64,000 nt of DNA from Herbaspirillum sp. ST 5-3 (GTDB lineage Bacteria > Pseudomonadota > Gammaproteobacteria > Burkholderiales > Burkholderiaceae_D): assembly GCF_004804275.1 (NCBI RefSeq), contig NZ_STGI01000001.1:434001-498000 (forward strand). Direction: 5' to 3'. A program made the translations under genes and the position numbers. The first letter of the stretch is position 1; every line of letters begins with the position of its first letter. This document shows positions 8,598-17,064 of the stretch, one piece after another. The notes beneath the pieces were generated by a model. The model did no database searches. It worked only from the letters and a program-made list of their open reading frames with translations, and had not been told where the DNA came from.

Positions 8598-9275
8598 CTA
8601 TCCGGCAACGACGCGCTGCATCGATGTCTTGTCGTGCACCCAGGTGTCGTCAAAGAAGGCCACTTCTCCGCTGGCCAGGTTGTGTTTGGCGCCGATGATG
8701 CCTATCTTGCCGGCGGCGATCATGTGCTCGAGGATATAGCTGCGGTTGATGATCGATCGCACTGAGCGGCGCACATTCAGGTCGGCAACATTCTCCACGA
8801 ACGCAGTGTTCTTCGAATTGCGCCTTGCCGGGTCCGGGGTGTGGCTCTCTTCGTACACCGCCGGCTGGATCTTCGACAGCAGTTCGGTCAGGTTGCCAAG
8901 CTCTACATGGTCGCAGGCCCCCTTGATTGCGCCGCACGAGGTGTGCCCGAGCACTACAATGAGTTTCGACCCGGCCACGTGGCATGCGAACTCGAGGCTG
9001 CCGAGGATGTCGGTGTTGATCACGTTGCCGGCGATGCGTACGGAGAAGATGTCGCCCAGGCCTTGGTCGAAGATCAACTCTGCTGACGTGCGGCTGTCGA
9101 TGCAACTGACGATGGTGGCGAACGGCCATTGGCCGTCGCGCGTCTCGTTGGCCTGCTGCAGCAAATCGCGGCTGGCGCGCAAGTTGTTAACGAAGCGGGC
9201 GTTGCCGTCCTTGAGGAACTGCAAGGCAAGTGCCGGGGTGCAAGTGGCTTGAGTTTCGGAGGTATGCGTTTTCAT
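8598..9275 (-). CDS. Beta-class carbonic anhydrase
   Basis: Zinc enzyme of 225 aa that interconverts CO2 and bicarbonate. The zinc ligands and catalytic dyad of the beta class are visible: Cys-Asp-Ser-Arg in SCIDSRTS and the His-x-x-Cys pair in LGHTSCGAI; RIAGN is also conserved. I prefer the ATG at 9275 (MKTHTSETQ); an in-frame TTG at 9302 would add nine residues. It is divergent from a LysR regulator with about 107 bp between the starts, which suggests control by that regulator, as in cyn or cbb loci (inference). Confidence 0.9.
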   Translation of the reverse strand: MKTHTSETQATCTPALALQFLKDGNARFVNNLRASRDLLQQANETRDGQWPFATIVSCIDSRTSAELIFDQGLGDIFSVRIAGNVINTDILGSLEFACHVAGSKLIVVLGHTSCGAIKGACDHVELGNLTELLSKIQPAVYEESHTPDPARRNSKNTAFVENVADLNVRRSVRSIINRSYILEHMIAAGKIGIIGAKHNLASGEVAFFDDTWVHDKTSMQRVVAG

Positions 9276-9302
9276 GGTCGGGCGTATCTTGATTTTCGAC
9301 AA

Positions 9303-9382
9303 TTGGGCTTGGCCACTATGTTAACTACAAGCAAAAATAATTAATAATCGATATTAGTTATCATATGTATAGTTAAAAATCT
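9303..9382. promoter_or_regulatory. AT-rich divergent control region, candidate LysR operator
   Basis: AT-rich intergenic DNA between the carbonic anhydrase and the LysR gene. It contains TAACTA (9322-9327) and its inverted copy TAGTTA (9355-9360), and between them TAAT-N7-ATTA around ATCGAT, resembling the T-N11-A operators of LysR regulators. Seen by eye only; no footprint evidence. Confidence 0.35.
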
Positions 9383-10297
9383 ATGAACACCACTTTTCGC
9401 CAGTTGCGCCTCTTTCTGGCGCTGGCCGAGCACGGCAGTGTCACTGGCGCCGCCAAGGCATGCCATGTCACGCAGCCAACGGTGTCGATGCAATTGCGCG
9501 AGCTTGCCGACGCCGTCGGCCTGCCCCTATATGAACAGATCGGGAAGCGCCTTCACCTGACCGAAGCTGGCGAGGCGCTCGCCGAGACAGCACGGGCAAT
9601 GCTTGACGAATGGATGGAGTTCGAGCAGGCCATCAATGCGATGAAGGGGCTTGAGCAGGGGCGGTTGCGCGTCGCCCTGGTGAGCACCGCGAAGTACTTC
9701 GTGCCGCGTCTGCTGGGCAGTTTTTGTACGAAACATCCGAACATCGAGATTGCTCTTGAGATTCTGAACCGCGATGGCGTCGTCGCGCGCCTACGCGAAA
9801 ACCGTGACGATCTTTACATTATGTCGATGCCGCCCGAGAGCCTTGACCTCGAACAGCATGCATTCCTGCACAACCCCTTGGTTTTGATTGCTCCCGCAGG
9901 GCACCGACTGAAGGGGCGCCATCTGGAACTCACTGACCTCCTGGCGGAGCGATTCATCCTTCGAGAACGTGGTTCCGGCACGCGCCTCGCATGCGATGCT
10001 TACTTCGCGCGCAGCGCTTTCGTACCGGCCGTGCGGCTGGAGTTGGGCAGCAATGAGGCGATCAAGCAGGCCGTTTCCGGTGGCCTTGGTCTTGCCGTGA
10101 TCTCGCGCCATGCACTTCCAGCCCGGCCGGAGGACGATCAACTGACAATTCTCGACGTGACGGGATTCCCGCTCCAGTCCCACTGGTTCACTCTGTATCC
10201 GCGCGGCAAAAGGCTTTCCCCGATTGCGGCTGTTTTCCTCGAACATCTCAAGCGGTCAGCATTCGAATGGAGTGAGCGGCGCGAGTCAGGCGTGTAG
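9383..10297 (+). CDS. LysR-family transcriptional regulator (CbbR/CynR-like)
   Basis: Regulator of 304 aa. The N-terminal winged helix-turn-helix occupies about residues 3-62 (LRLFLALAEHGSVTGAAKAC, then TQPTVSMQLRELADAVG); the rest is a type 2 periplasmic-binding-like effector domain. The sequence around RLLGSFCTKHPNIEIALEI and the C-terminal SHWFTLYPRGKRLSP resemble the CbbR branch, which often controls CO2-related genes. It is transcribed away from the carbonic anhydrase gene, its probable target. The ATG at 9383 fits the family N terminus exactly. Confidence 0.9.
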   Translation: MNTTFRQLRLFLALAEHGSVTGAAKACHVTQPTVSMQLRELADAVGLPLYEQIGKRLHLTEAGEALAETARAMLDEWMEFEQAINAMKGLEQGRLRVALVSTAKYFVPRLLGSFCTKHPNIEIALEILNRDGVVARLRENRDDLYIMSMPPESLDLEQHAFLHNPLVLIAPAGHRLKGRHLELTDLLAERFILRERGSGTRLACDAYFARSAFVPAVRLELGSNEAIKQAVSGGLGLAVISRHALPARPEDDQLTILDVTGFPLQSHWFTLYPRGKRLSPIAAVFLEHLKRSAFEWSERRESGV

Positions 10298-10324
10298 CAG
10301 GTAAGAATAGCCAACACCAACTAC

Positions 10325-10737
10325 AGCCGAGTTGCTGCCCGCATCTGCTCACCGACGACGACATACGAGGTGCTCTTGCTCAGATGTATGCCTGTCTTTG
10401 TCCTGGTGGCGGTTGCGTCATAACGGTTCGTGACTACGATAACGAGCCAAGAGGAACGAACATCGTCAAGCCATACGGCGTTCGGATGCAAGGGCAAAGC
10501 CGCTACCTGCTCTTTCAGGTATGGGACTTTGAGGATCGGTACTGCAACATCACGATCTTCTTTGTGGAAGAGAATATGGCGAATGGCGAAGTGAAGACGC
10601 ACGCAATGCGGTCGCGGTACTACGCGATCTCGACGTCGACACTGTTAAGACTGATGACTGAGGCTGGATTTAAAGATGTCAGGCAATTGGATGATGCGTT
10701 CTACCAGCCGGTACTCATTGGTACGAAGCGCGCATAA
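10325..10737 (+). pseudogene. 5-prime-truncated SAM-dependent methyltransferase
   Basis: C-terminal remnant of a class I methyltransferase. Protein similarity to the family starts abruptly at about 10340 (PHLLTDDDIR), without an upstream start codon, and continues through AQMYACLCPGGGCVITVRDYD and LMTEAGFKDV to the stop. The SAM-binding glycine motif and everything before it are missing. The break lies about 40 bp after the LysR stop, marking the left edge of an accessory patch. A start at the internal ATG 10384 would give 117 aa without a cofactor site, so I treat it as a pseudogene. Confidence 0.75.
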
Positions 10738-10801
10738 CGAATCTGCTAAGCCAGCAAATAGTCGTCCACCTCAAAGTCGAACAAATCACAATCTTTGTTT
10801 C

Positions 10802-11338
10802 ATGAAGACAATAATTATCGGGAACAGCGGTAGCGGAAAAACCTGGTTGGCGACCCGATTAGCAGACCATGCAAATGCCAGAGTTGTTCACCTTGATCAT
10901 TTGTTCTGGCAAGAAGGCGGCTTTGATCGCAAGCGGACCCAGGAGGAGGTGGATGCTCTTATCTTCGGAACGAAATGCGTGGACCGATGGATTGTTGAAG
11001 GGGTATTTGGTGAGCTGGCGCAGCGGTACTTGAATGACGCGGACTGCCTTATCTGGCTGGATATTCCATGGGGCATGTGCAAGGTCAGGCTGGAGCAGCG
11101 AAGTAGCGTAAGCAAAAAACATTTAGGTAGGGCCCAATCCGAAGAAGGACTACGCCGATTGACTGAATGGGCCGCGACGTATGATCGACGCACTGATCTT
11201 TGCTCGTATCTCGGACACAAAGGACTGTTTGAAAGCTTTATCGGGCAGCGTTTCCATTTAACCTCTGAAGCATCAGCACAGATATTTCTGATTGAGGCTC
11301 TCGCCACAAGTCCGAGTAATGAGCATAGTGAAAAATGA
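10802..11338 (+). CDS. P-loop nucleotide kinase-like ATPase (adenylate kinase/FlaR-like)
   Basis: Protein of 178 aa. Residues 7-14 are a Walker A motif (GNSGSGKT) directly at the N terminus; HLDHLFWQEGG and RWIVEGVFGE are typical of the small P-loop proteins annotated as topology-modulation or adenylate-kinase-like. The ATG at 10802 puts the P loop six residues from the start, as in relatives. The end overlaps the next gene by 20 bp. Codon use is more AT-rich than in the surrounding core genes, suggesting acquisition. The physiological substrate is unknown. Confidence 0.8.
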   Translation: MKTIIIGNSGSGKTWLATRLADHANARVVHLDHLFWQEGGFDRKRTQEEVDALIFGTKCVDRWIVEGVFGELAQRYLNDADCLIWLDIPWGMCKVRLEQRSSVSKKHLGRAQSEEGLRRLTEWAATYDRRTDLCSYLGHKGLFESFIGQRFHLTSEASAQIFLIEALATSPSNEHSEK

Positions 11339-12341
11339 TCAAATGGCTTTGCAGGCATTGATCCAGTCTCTGGCCCATAGGGCATCGGTTCCCGGAGTAT
11401 CTATTGCGGTCATTCGTCATGGTGAAGTAGCCGTCACCGCAGCCGGAATCAGGGATATTGTCGGCCGTGAATCCGTCAATGCCCAAACCGTATTTGATGT
11501 GGCGTCTCTCAGCAAGCCCATGATGGCCTATGCAGTGCTTCAGCTCGCGGATCGTGGTGCTTTGAACCTGGATGAACCACTGTCAAGGTATGTTCCGCCA
11601 ATCGTGCCGGACGATACAGCTGCAGTCGCTATCACTGCCCGCCACATACTCGCGCACACCTCTGGACTTCCCAATTTGCGTGGCAAGGAAACGTTGCGGA
11701 TCCATTTTGCTCCGGGGGCACGGTTCAGCTATTCCAGCGTTGGGTTTACTTATCTTCAAAGTGCAATCGAGGCAGCTACCGGTGAGTCATTGGAACCCAT
11801 AATGAAGCAACTCGTGTTTGAACCGCTCAACATGATGTCGTCCAGTTTCATATGGCAGCCTCGATTCGTTAATAATGCGGCCAACCCTCACGAAGGAGGC
11901 GCACGGATTGAAAAGCATCACCCTCAGACAGCAAATGCCTCGTATTCGCTCCAGACAACCGCTGCCGACTACGGATCCTTCATGGCTGCAGTGCTAAAGG
12001 GGGATCGCCTGAAACCGGCTACCTTTTCCGAATGGCTTACGCCCGCGGTAAATGTACCCAGCAGATCAGCGACCAACCTGGAACGCGAAATCATTGAAAT
12101 GGATGCGGGCGTTGCGTGGGGACTTGGATGGGGCCTTGAACCGACTCATAGCACTTTCTTTCAATGGGGAAAAATGCCGGGCGTGCGCGCTTTCGTAATG
12201 GGTAGCACTGATAAGCATGCGGGCATTGTCGTTTTTACGAATAGCAATACCGGTCTTCGATTAATCGACGAGGTAACCAGGACAGTACTGCCTGGCGATC
12301 ATCCTGCGTTTAAGTGGTTGGAGGCGTGCGTCTCGGAGTGA
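11319..12341 (+). CDS. Serine hydrolase of the beta-lactamase/class C esterase family
   Basis: Protein of 340 aa in the penicillin-binding-like transpeptidase family (S12 type). The catalytic S-x-x-K is SLSK (residues 59-62, in FDVASLSKPMM); the second motif is a YSS variant in FSYSSVGFTY; QWGK near residue 280 takes the place of the HxG/KTG loop. No signal peptide is evident, so it is more likely a cytosolic esterase or peptidase than a beta-lactamase. The ATG at 11319 overlaps the P-loop gene; ATG 11343 is an alternative. It lies in the lower-GC accessory patch. Confidence 0.82.
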   Translation: MSIVKNDQMALQALIQSLAHRASVPGVSIAVIRHGEVAVTAAGIRDIVGRESVNAQTVFDVASLSKPMMAYAVLQLADRGALNLDEPLSRYVPPIVPDDTAAVAITARHILAHTSGLPNLRGKETLRIHFAPGARFSYSSVGFTYLQSAIEAATGESLEPIMKQLVFEPLNMMSSSFIWQPRFVNNAANPHEGGARIEKHHPQTANASYSLQTTAADYGSFMAAVLKGDRLKPATFSEWLTPAVNVPSRSATNLEREIIEMDAGVAWGLGWGLEPTHSTFFQWGKMPGVRAFVMGSTDKHAGIVVFTNSNTGLRLIDEVTRTVLPGDHPAFKWLEACVSE

Positions 12342-12588
12342 TGTGTGGTTGTTAGAAAAGCGTCTCAGGTCACAAGTAGTAGCTCTAATCAAATAGCGTT
12401 TGTGGGAAATCGGGCAGGTTGCGGCCAATTGCCGCCGGTCATCGTTACATTTCAATCGTTGTTGCGACGGCAATATTCCGGTGGCAGGATACCGTCCATA
12501 TGGAACAAATTGGCTTTCAATTACCCATAAGTTTTGACATAGCGGCCGGCGTGACCTAGCCTGAGGGGACGATGTCGGACAAGAAGCT

Positions 12589-13217
12589 ATGATGGAACCG
12601 CGGCAACATGGCGTGAGACGGAACACGCCTGCCTGGCTGAAGAGGGAATTGGATGGTTATTGCTTCTTCGATGTGCGCCTGGCAAGGCGAATGCAGGAAT
12701 TGTCGACGCAACTTTGGGAACATCGTGGTCAAAGCATTCCCATGACGTGCCAGGACTGGGTCAACACCAAGGCTGCCTGCCGTTTTCTTGACAACGATCG
12801 TGTTCAGGAAAACGTGATCCTCGAAGGGTATTTTCAAGTGGCCCGTGATCGTGTTCGTACCACGAGCGGCCCGGTGCTGATCTTGCACAACACCACAACC
12901 TTCTCGTTTCAGCGGGACAATGCTTTTTCCGTTGGCATCACGCACAAATCCTTTGTTGGCAAGGATGCGCAGGGACGCCCGATGTCACGGACGATTTGCG
13001 GTCTTCTGATGCATTCCCGTTTGGCAGTCACATTGGAGGGGCTGCCAAACGGCCTGGTGGCAGTCAAGTTCTGGAACCGACAGCAATTCAAGGGATGCAG
13101 CGCCCTCACGCTCGCACGCCCCCCCTGCCGGGCAACACCGTCATTTGGCCGGGACTCTCTCGCCTTACTGAAATTGAACTTGGATTTGAGCTTGCGCTAG
13201 AAATTGTGGGTAATTGA
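12589..13217 (+). pseudogene. Tn5/IS4-type transposase remnant with internal deletion
   Basis: The first about 170 codons match the N-terminal half of Tn5-like transposases: DWVNTKAACRFLDN, GPVLILHNTTTFSF, THKSFVGKDAQGRP and AVKFWNRQQFKG. After about 13105 the frame loses similarity, and the C-terminal family ending (WPGLSRLTEIELGF...VGN, stop near 13215) appears in another frame. A central block with most of the DDE catalytic core has been lost together with a frameshift near the C-rich run at about 13120. No terminal inverted repeats were found. It is inactive. Confidence 0.75.
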
Positions 13218-13280
13218 GGGTCCTTATAAAAACGGATACGTCAAACACTCCTTGTCGAAGAAGTAGGCTGAAAGGCAGTC

Positions 13281-14132
13281 ATGTTTGGTCAACTTGGTAA
13301 ACGCTGTGCCGTAGCGTTTTGGGGCCTTCTTTCGACGGTTGTATACGCGGAAACGCTTTCTGTCTATACATTCCACGAACCGCCCATGAACTTTACAGAA
13401 GTCCCGAACAAGAGTCTTGTGTACGGAAACGATATCAAAGGATTTGCGCCTGATGTGGTTCGCGAAATCATGAAACGTACCGGCGACAAGGGGGATATCA
13501 CGATTGTTCCGTGGGCGCGCAGTTACAGGCTATTGGAATCCCAGCCGAATGTTGTGTTGTTCTCGATGGCCCGAACCCAAGTGCGCGAAAACCTTTTCCA
13601 ATGGGTCGGACCGCTGGCGTATAGCAAGTCGTTCTTGTATGTGAAGAAGGGTAGCGGAATTTCCATCAAAAGCCTCGACGACGCACGAAGGTTGGAAAGA
13701 ATTGGTGTGATGCCAGAGGATTCCAAGGAGCAATTCTTAAAAAGCAACGGCTTTACGAATTTGGATTATTCTGTGCAATGGACCACTGTGTTTAAAAAAC
13801 TGATCCTTGGACGCGTGTCCGCCATGATCATGACCGACACCGATCTGCCGATCAATGCACGGGAAGCGGGATTTGATATTGCAGAATTTGAGCCTGCCTA
13901 CCTGCTATTCATTACACAGCTTTATATCGGTTTTTCCAAATCGACAGCTCCCGAACTTGTTCAACGCTGGCAATCCGAGCTAGACCACATGAAAAAAGAT
14001 GGAACATTCAAACAATTGGCTGAGAAATGGTCCACGTATTGGAAGGTGCCTTGGGTGGTGATGGACGGCGCAGTCCAGCTCGGTCCGATGGACGCAAAGA
14101 TAAGCGCCGATATAAAAAAGCCGGTTCCTTAG
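13281..14132 (+). CDS. Family 3 extracellular solute-binding protein
   Basis: Periplasmic protein of 283 aa with an N-terminal signal peptide (cleavage likely after VVYA, residue 24). The mature part has the PBP-II fold of amino-acid-binding proteins: FAPDVVREIMKRTG, VPWARSYRLLESQPNVVLFSMARTQ and a C-terminal DGTFKQLAEKW. No ABC permease or ATPase is nearby, so it may be an orphan sensor or binding protein. Its base composition is clearly lower in GC than the core genes, consistent with the accessory patch. The stop codon lies inside a hairpin. Confidence 0.82.
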   Translation: MFGQLGKRCAVAFWGLLSTVVYAETLSVYTFHEPPMNFTEVPNKSLVYGNDIKGFAPDVVREIMKRTGDKGDITIVPWARSYRLLESQPNVVLFSMARTQVRENLFQWVGPLAYSKSFLYVKKGSGISIKSLDDARRLERIGVMPEDSKEQFLKSNGFTNLDYSVQWTTVFKKLILGRVSAMIMTDTDLPINAREAGFDIAEFEPAYLLFITQLYIGFSKSTAPELVQRWQSELDHMKKDGTFKQLAEKWSTYWKVPWVVMDGAVQLGPMDAKISADIKKPVP

Positions 14133-14140
14133 AATCGGCT
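14114..14140 (-). terminator. Hairpin with T-tract, best as minus-strand terminator
   Basis: AGCCGGTTC (14119-14127) pairs with GAATCGGCT (14132-14140) with one G-T wobble and a 4-nt loop. On the minus strand it is followed by TTTTTTATA, a proper intrinsic terminator; on the plus strand it covers the stop of the solute-binding gene without a T-tract. It may act in both directions. Confidence 0.5.
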
Positions 14141-14574
14141 CAGGTTGCCTTCTCTCCCAAAGGTTTTCCTGCTATCTCAACGATTATTTTTTGCGTTCCC
14201 CTAATGGGTGCAATTTGGCATTTTTTAGCTTTAGAAATGAAGATTTTGATTTGAGAAAAACAGTAAAGCTAATTAATCTGTGTATGGAGAAATAAGATGG
14301 GCAATGATCTAAGCAATAACAATTAGGAATTGGTACCTGAGCGTTTAGATTTTGAGCGACCGCTTCCGAGAAACATGACCGACGACAAAGGGTCGGTAGC
14401 GGCCATACAAAATGCCGCCATTTCGTAAGCACCTGACCTCCGCATCAACTTGGAATACATGTCCTGAGCAGCAAGCGACACGGCGGCCCAAGCACTCATC
14501 AAGCTCGTCTTTGTCTCGCCTGCCCGCTCATCCGCTGCCGTACGTCGAGACGCTTCGTTCAGCGCACTTCACAC
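14141..14574. other. AT-rich intergenic stretch
   Basis: About 430 bp, clearly more AT-rich than the neighbourhood, without a supportable gene, RNA or repeat. It forms the right edge of the accessory patch that starts near 10.3 kb. Confidence 0.5.
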
Positions 14575-15309
14575 TCAAGCCGCCCGCGCCACCGCCTCAT
14601 CATCTGCAACAACAGCACGACGCACCGGATGCGGCGGCAGCAAATAATAAAACACCGCCAAAAACACCCACACGACCCAGGCTGACCAGACGTTGTGCGA
14701 GAGGAAGTGCGCGCCGCGCATCATCTGCGCCCATCCCATCAGCATGCCGGCGGCGAGGCCGATCAGGAGAAACAGGCGGGCGAATCTGGCGTGCGTGTCG
14801 CGCCATGCGAAGTACACGGCCATCAGTGCGAAGCCGCCGGAGGCATGGCCGCCGGGGAAGCATTTGCCGGGAGCGATACCCGCAGGCAGGCGTTCGAACA
14901 AGGCGTGGAAAGGCGCGGAGCCGCCGTAGTCGACGAGGTCCCATGGGCAATACAGCGTGCTGGTGGATTTGAGTACGGACACCAGCAGCGGACCGCCGAC
15001 CATGGCGACGAACAGCCAGAGCAGTCTGCGGCGATGCGGCTGCCATTGCGGCCGGATGAAGGTCATCAGAAATGCACCGAGCACCACCACGCCGACGGCG
15101 ATCATTGCCATCTTCAATCCGGTATGCATGACGTTCTGCATGAATGGGCTGTCGCGCAGCGGGAACATGTGTGCATGCGCGTCGTAGTACCAGCCGATCA
15201 GAACACGGTCGATCGGCGTGGCCTCGAAAATCCAGAAGATGAACGGGGCGAGCACAAGCGGCAAGGCCAGGAGTTCATAGGTGCGCCAGGTATTCTGCAG
15301 GGTTTTCAT
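14575..15309 (-). CDS. PAP2-family membrane phosphatase
   Basis: Membrane protein of 244 aa with about six hydrophobic segments. The acid-phosphatase motif is present in divergent form: LKSTSTLYCPWDL for the first part (the usual KxxxxxxRP arginine is not seen), PGGHASGGF for the second, and FLSHNVWSAWVVW with the nucleophilic histidine for the third. Relatives dephosphorylate undecaprenyl pyrophosphate, lipid A or other lipid phosphates. The length and the PGGHAS form resemble the lipid-A-phosphatase-like branch, but the substrate is open. ATG at 15309; no close partner gene. Confidence 0.85.
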   Translation of the reverse strand: MKTLQNTWRTYELLALPLVLAPFIFWIFEATPIDRVLIGWYYDAHAHMFPLRDSPFMQNVMHTGLKMAMIAVGVVVLGAFLMTFIRPQWQPHRRRLLWLFVAMVGGPLLVSVLKSTSTLYCPWDLVDYGGSAPFHALFERLPAGIAPGKCFPGGHASGGFALMAVYFAWRDTHARFARLFLLIGLAAGMLMGWAQMMRGAHFLSHNVWSAWVVWVFLAVFYYLLPPHPVRRAVVADDEAVARAA

Positions 15310-15777
15310 GACAGCTTCCGATAAAGACCGTTTATGCCCGGTGCGGCGCCCGGCATGCGGATCGCGCGCGATGCAGCCTTGCCCCGGAAGGCGGCCAACC
15401 GTGGACCGGGGCGCAGAACGGTCAGGATGTTTTTCTTGAGACAGTCGAGAGATTGATTAGTGCCAACAAAGGCGCCGCCCTCATCGGCCAAGGCGTGCAG
15501 CATAGCATGGCCGGCAAAGCGTGTCGCATGGGCGGCGACGGCTCGGCTTGCCCTAAGTGCTACTTTTTCAAGGCAGGCGACGCGGCGCATTCGGGGCCAT
15601 AGCGATCAATTTCCCGATCTCGTCATCCGCATACTCTATGCCGCCTTCGCCGCTGGTATGTGAATGTAGATCAATATCTTTTTCCGGATGGCAGGCAAGC
15701 TGACCAGTCGGCATCTGCTGTCGCCTCGCCCGCGATTGCCGAGCAAATTGCTCGGGTATCTGCCTTAGAATGGAAAA
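15310..15777. other. Intergenic stretch before the DUF3717 gene
   Basis: About 470 bp. A 94-codon minus-strand frame exists (15306-15590), but its product resembles no family I know and it overlaps the PAP2 start, so I do not call it. The region should contain the promoters of both flanking genes. No strong repeat or RNA structure was seen. Confidence 0.5.
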
Positions 15778-15993
15778 ATGGACATCACCCTGCCCGAACT
15801 CGAACAAGCCATCAATTACTGGCGCACACTGCGGCCTTCCAGCGGCGAGGAGCGCGCCCTGTCGCCTGAAGTGAATACCCTGGCAACGGTGTACGCAATG
15901 ATGATTTTTCAACAGGCGCGCACCCTTCCGCTGGATGCGCTCGATCAGGCGGCGCGACAATTGATCGACGCCTGGCGTCAACGCTCGGCATGA
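15778..15993 (+). CDS. DUF3717 family protein
   Basis: Small soluble protein of 71 aa. The start MDITLPELEQAINYWRTLRP and the helical centre with PEVNTLATVYAMMI match the DUF3717 family, which is found mainly in Burkholderiales; its function is unknown. It is preceded by a purine-poor leader (GAATGGAAAAATG) and followed 35 bp later by an ECF41-type promoter, so it is not part of the next operon. Confidence 0.8.
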   Translation: MDITLPELEQAINYWRTLRPSSGEERALSPEVNTLATVYAMMIFQQARTLPLDALDQAARQLIDAWRQRSA

Positions 15994-16028
15994 TGCCTTT
16001 TCAGCCATTCGCGTTTTTTGCGCGGACA

Positions 16029-16055
16029 TGTCACATTTCGGCTGGCTGTCTCGTC
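16029..16055 (+). promoter_or_regulatory. ECF41-type sigma-factor promoter
   Basis: TGTCACA (16029-16035), 16-nt spacer, CGTC (16052-16055). This matches the promoter form known for ECF41 sigma factors (TGTCACA about 16-17 nt before CGTC). The ECF41 gene itself is the third gene downstream, so the operon is probably autoregulated. The expected transcription start is about 30 bp before the first ATG (16092). Confidence 0.75.
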
Positions 16056-16091
16056 TTGAGAGTACAAAGACTTTTCAGGAGGAGGAACATC

Positions 16092-16532
16092 ATGCACTTT
16101 TTGCCTTCCGCACGCCTGTTGCTGGCGACCTTGCTTGCCGCGAACGGGTTCGCCATGCTCCTCGTGCCCGCCCTCTGGTATGCAACGACGCCGGGCGTCA
16201 CCGAAACCGGAATGCTGAACGCGCATTTCGTGCGCGACATCGGCTGCGCCTACCTGGTGGCCGGAACCGGTTTCTTCTGGCTCTGGCGCGACGCGACCGC
16301 CTGGCGGGCGGCCATGGTGGGCAGCCTCTTTCTGGTGTTGCATGCGCTGGTACACGTCGGCGAGATGATAGCCGGCACCATGGATGCTCATCATTGGCTG
16401 CGCGACGTGCCGGGCGTGTTCCTGCTTCCTGTTGTTGCGGTTTGGCTGGCGTGGCCGCGCCGGCATGGCATTTTTTCAAAGGAGAACTTCAATGCTGAAA
16501 TGGATCGCACGGCGACGGCTCGCCGCGTTTGA
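16092..16532 (+). CDS. Small four-helix membrane protein in the ECF41 operon
   Basis: Protein of 146 aa with about four hydrophobic segments and short basic ends; DoxX/DUF4345-like in layout (FLPSARLLLATLLAANGFAM, later FLVLHALVHVGEMI). I start at the ATG at 16092 behind a strong Shine-Dalgarno site (AGGAGGAGGAA); the frame is open further upstream but would run through the promoter. Its last 41 bp overlap the next gene in another frame. As first gene behind an ECF41 promoter it is a likely target of the sigma factor, perhaps a membrane partner of the CMD protein (inference). Confidence 0.75.
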   Translation: MHFLPSARLLLATLLAANGFAMLLVPALWYATTPGVTETGMLNAHFVRDIGCAYLVAGTGFFWLWRDATAWRAAMVGSLFLVLHALVHVGEMIAGTMDAHHWLRDVPGVFLLPVVAVWLAWPRRHGIFSKENFNAEMDRTATARRV

Positions 16533-17064
16533 GCGGGCGTTCAATTACGACGCAAGCTATTTGTACGAGATACTGGACGCGAGCTGGAAAGCCTTTACCC
16601 GCTTCGCTCCCGTCATGAAGATGTCGAGCCATCGAGAAGATATTCCGGTCGATGCCTGGTATGCGGCGAAAATCGTCGCCATGCGCTCCGAGGATTGCGG
16701 CCCCTGCACGCAGCTGACAGTGACCATGGCGGAGAAGGAAGGTGTGAGCGCGCGGCTGCTGCGCGCGGTGTTCGACAATGACGAGAAGGCCATGGGTCCG
16801 GATGTCACGCTCGCGGTGCGCTACGCGCGCGCAGTGCTGGCGCACGACTTGGAAGCCGATCGCTTGCGCGAGCAGATCGCTGCCCGCTGGGGCCAGCGGG
16901 CGGTGGTGTCGCTCGCATTGTCGATCGCCGCGGGGAAGGTCTATCCGACTCTGAAATATGCACTGGGCCATGGCCAGGCATGCACGCGCGTGCGCATCGG
17001 CGAGACGGAGACGCGTGTCGCTGCGCAAACACCTTCTTCCTCGGTGCGCGAGTCGGCAGCATGA
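16492..17064 (+). CDS. Carboxymuconolactone decarboxylase (CMD/AhpD)-family protein
   Basis: Protein of 190 aa. The redox-type motif EDCGPCTQL (Cys69 and Cys72) sits at the start of the CMD helix bundle, as in AhpD-like peroxidatic proteins. The start is the ATG at 16492 with GGAGAAC upstream, inside the end of the preceding gene. It overlaps the sigma-factor start by 4 bp (ATGA). CMD proteins are the classic partners of ECF41 sigma factors, together with oxidoreductases and epimerases (COE genes). The role is probably peroxide or other oxidative chemistry; the substrate is unknown. Confidence 0.85.
   Translation: MLKWIARRRLAAFERAFNYDASYLYEILDASWKAFTRFAPVMKMSSHREDIPVDAWYAAKIVAMRSEDCGPCTQLTVTMAEKEGVSARLLRAVFDNDEKAMGPDVTLAVRYARAVLAHDLEADRLREQIAARWGQRAVVSLALSIAAGKVYPTLKYALGHGQACTRVRIGETETRVAAQTPSSSVRESAA

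Noticed and set aside
15306-15590. 94-codon minus-strand frame before the PAP2 gene
   Set aside because: No family likeness and overlaps the PAP2 start; not enough to call a gene.
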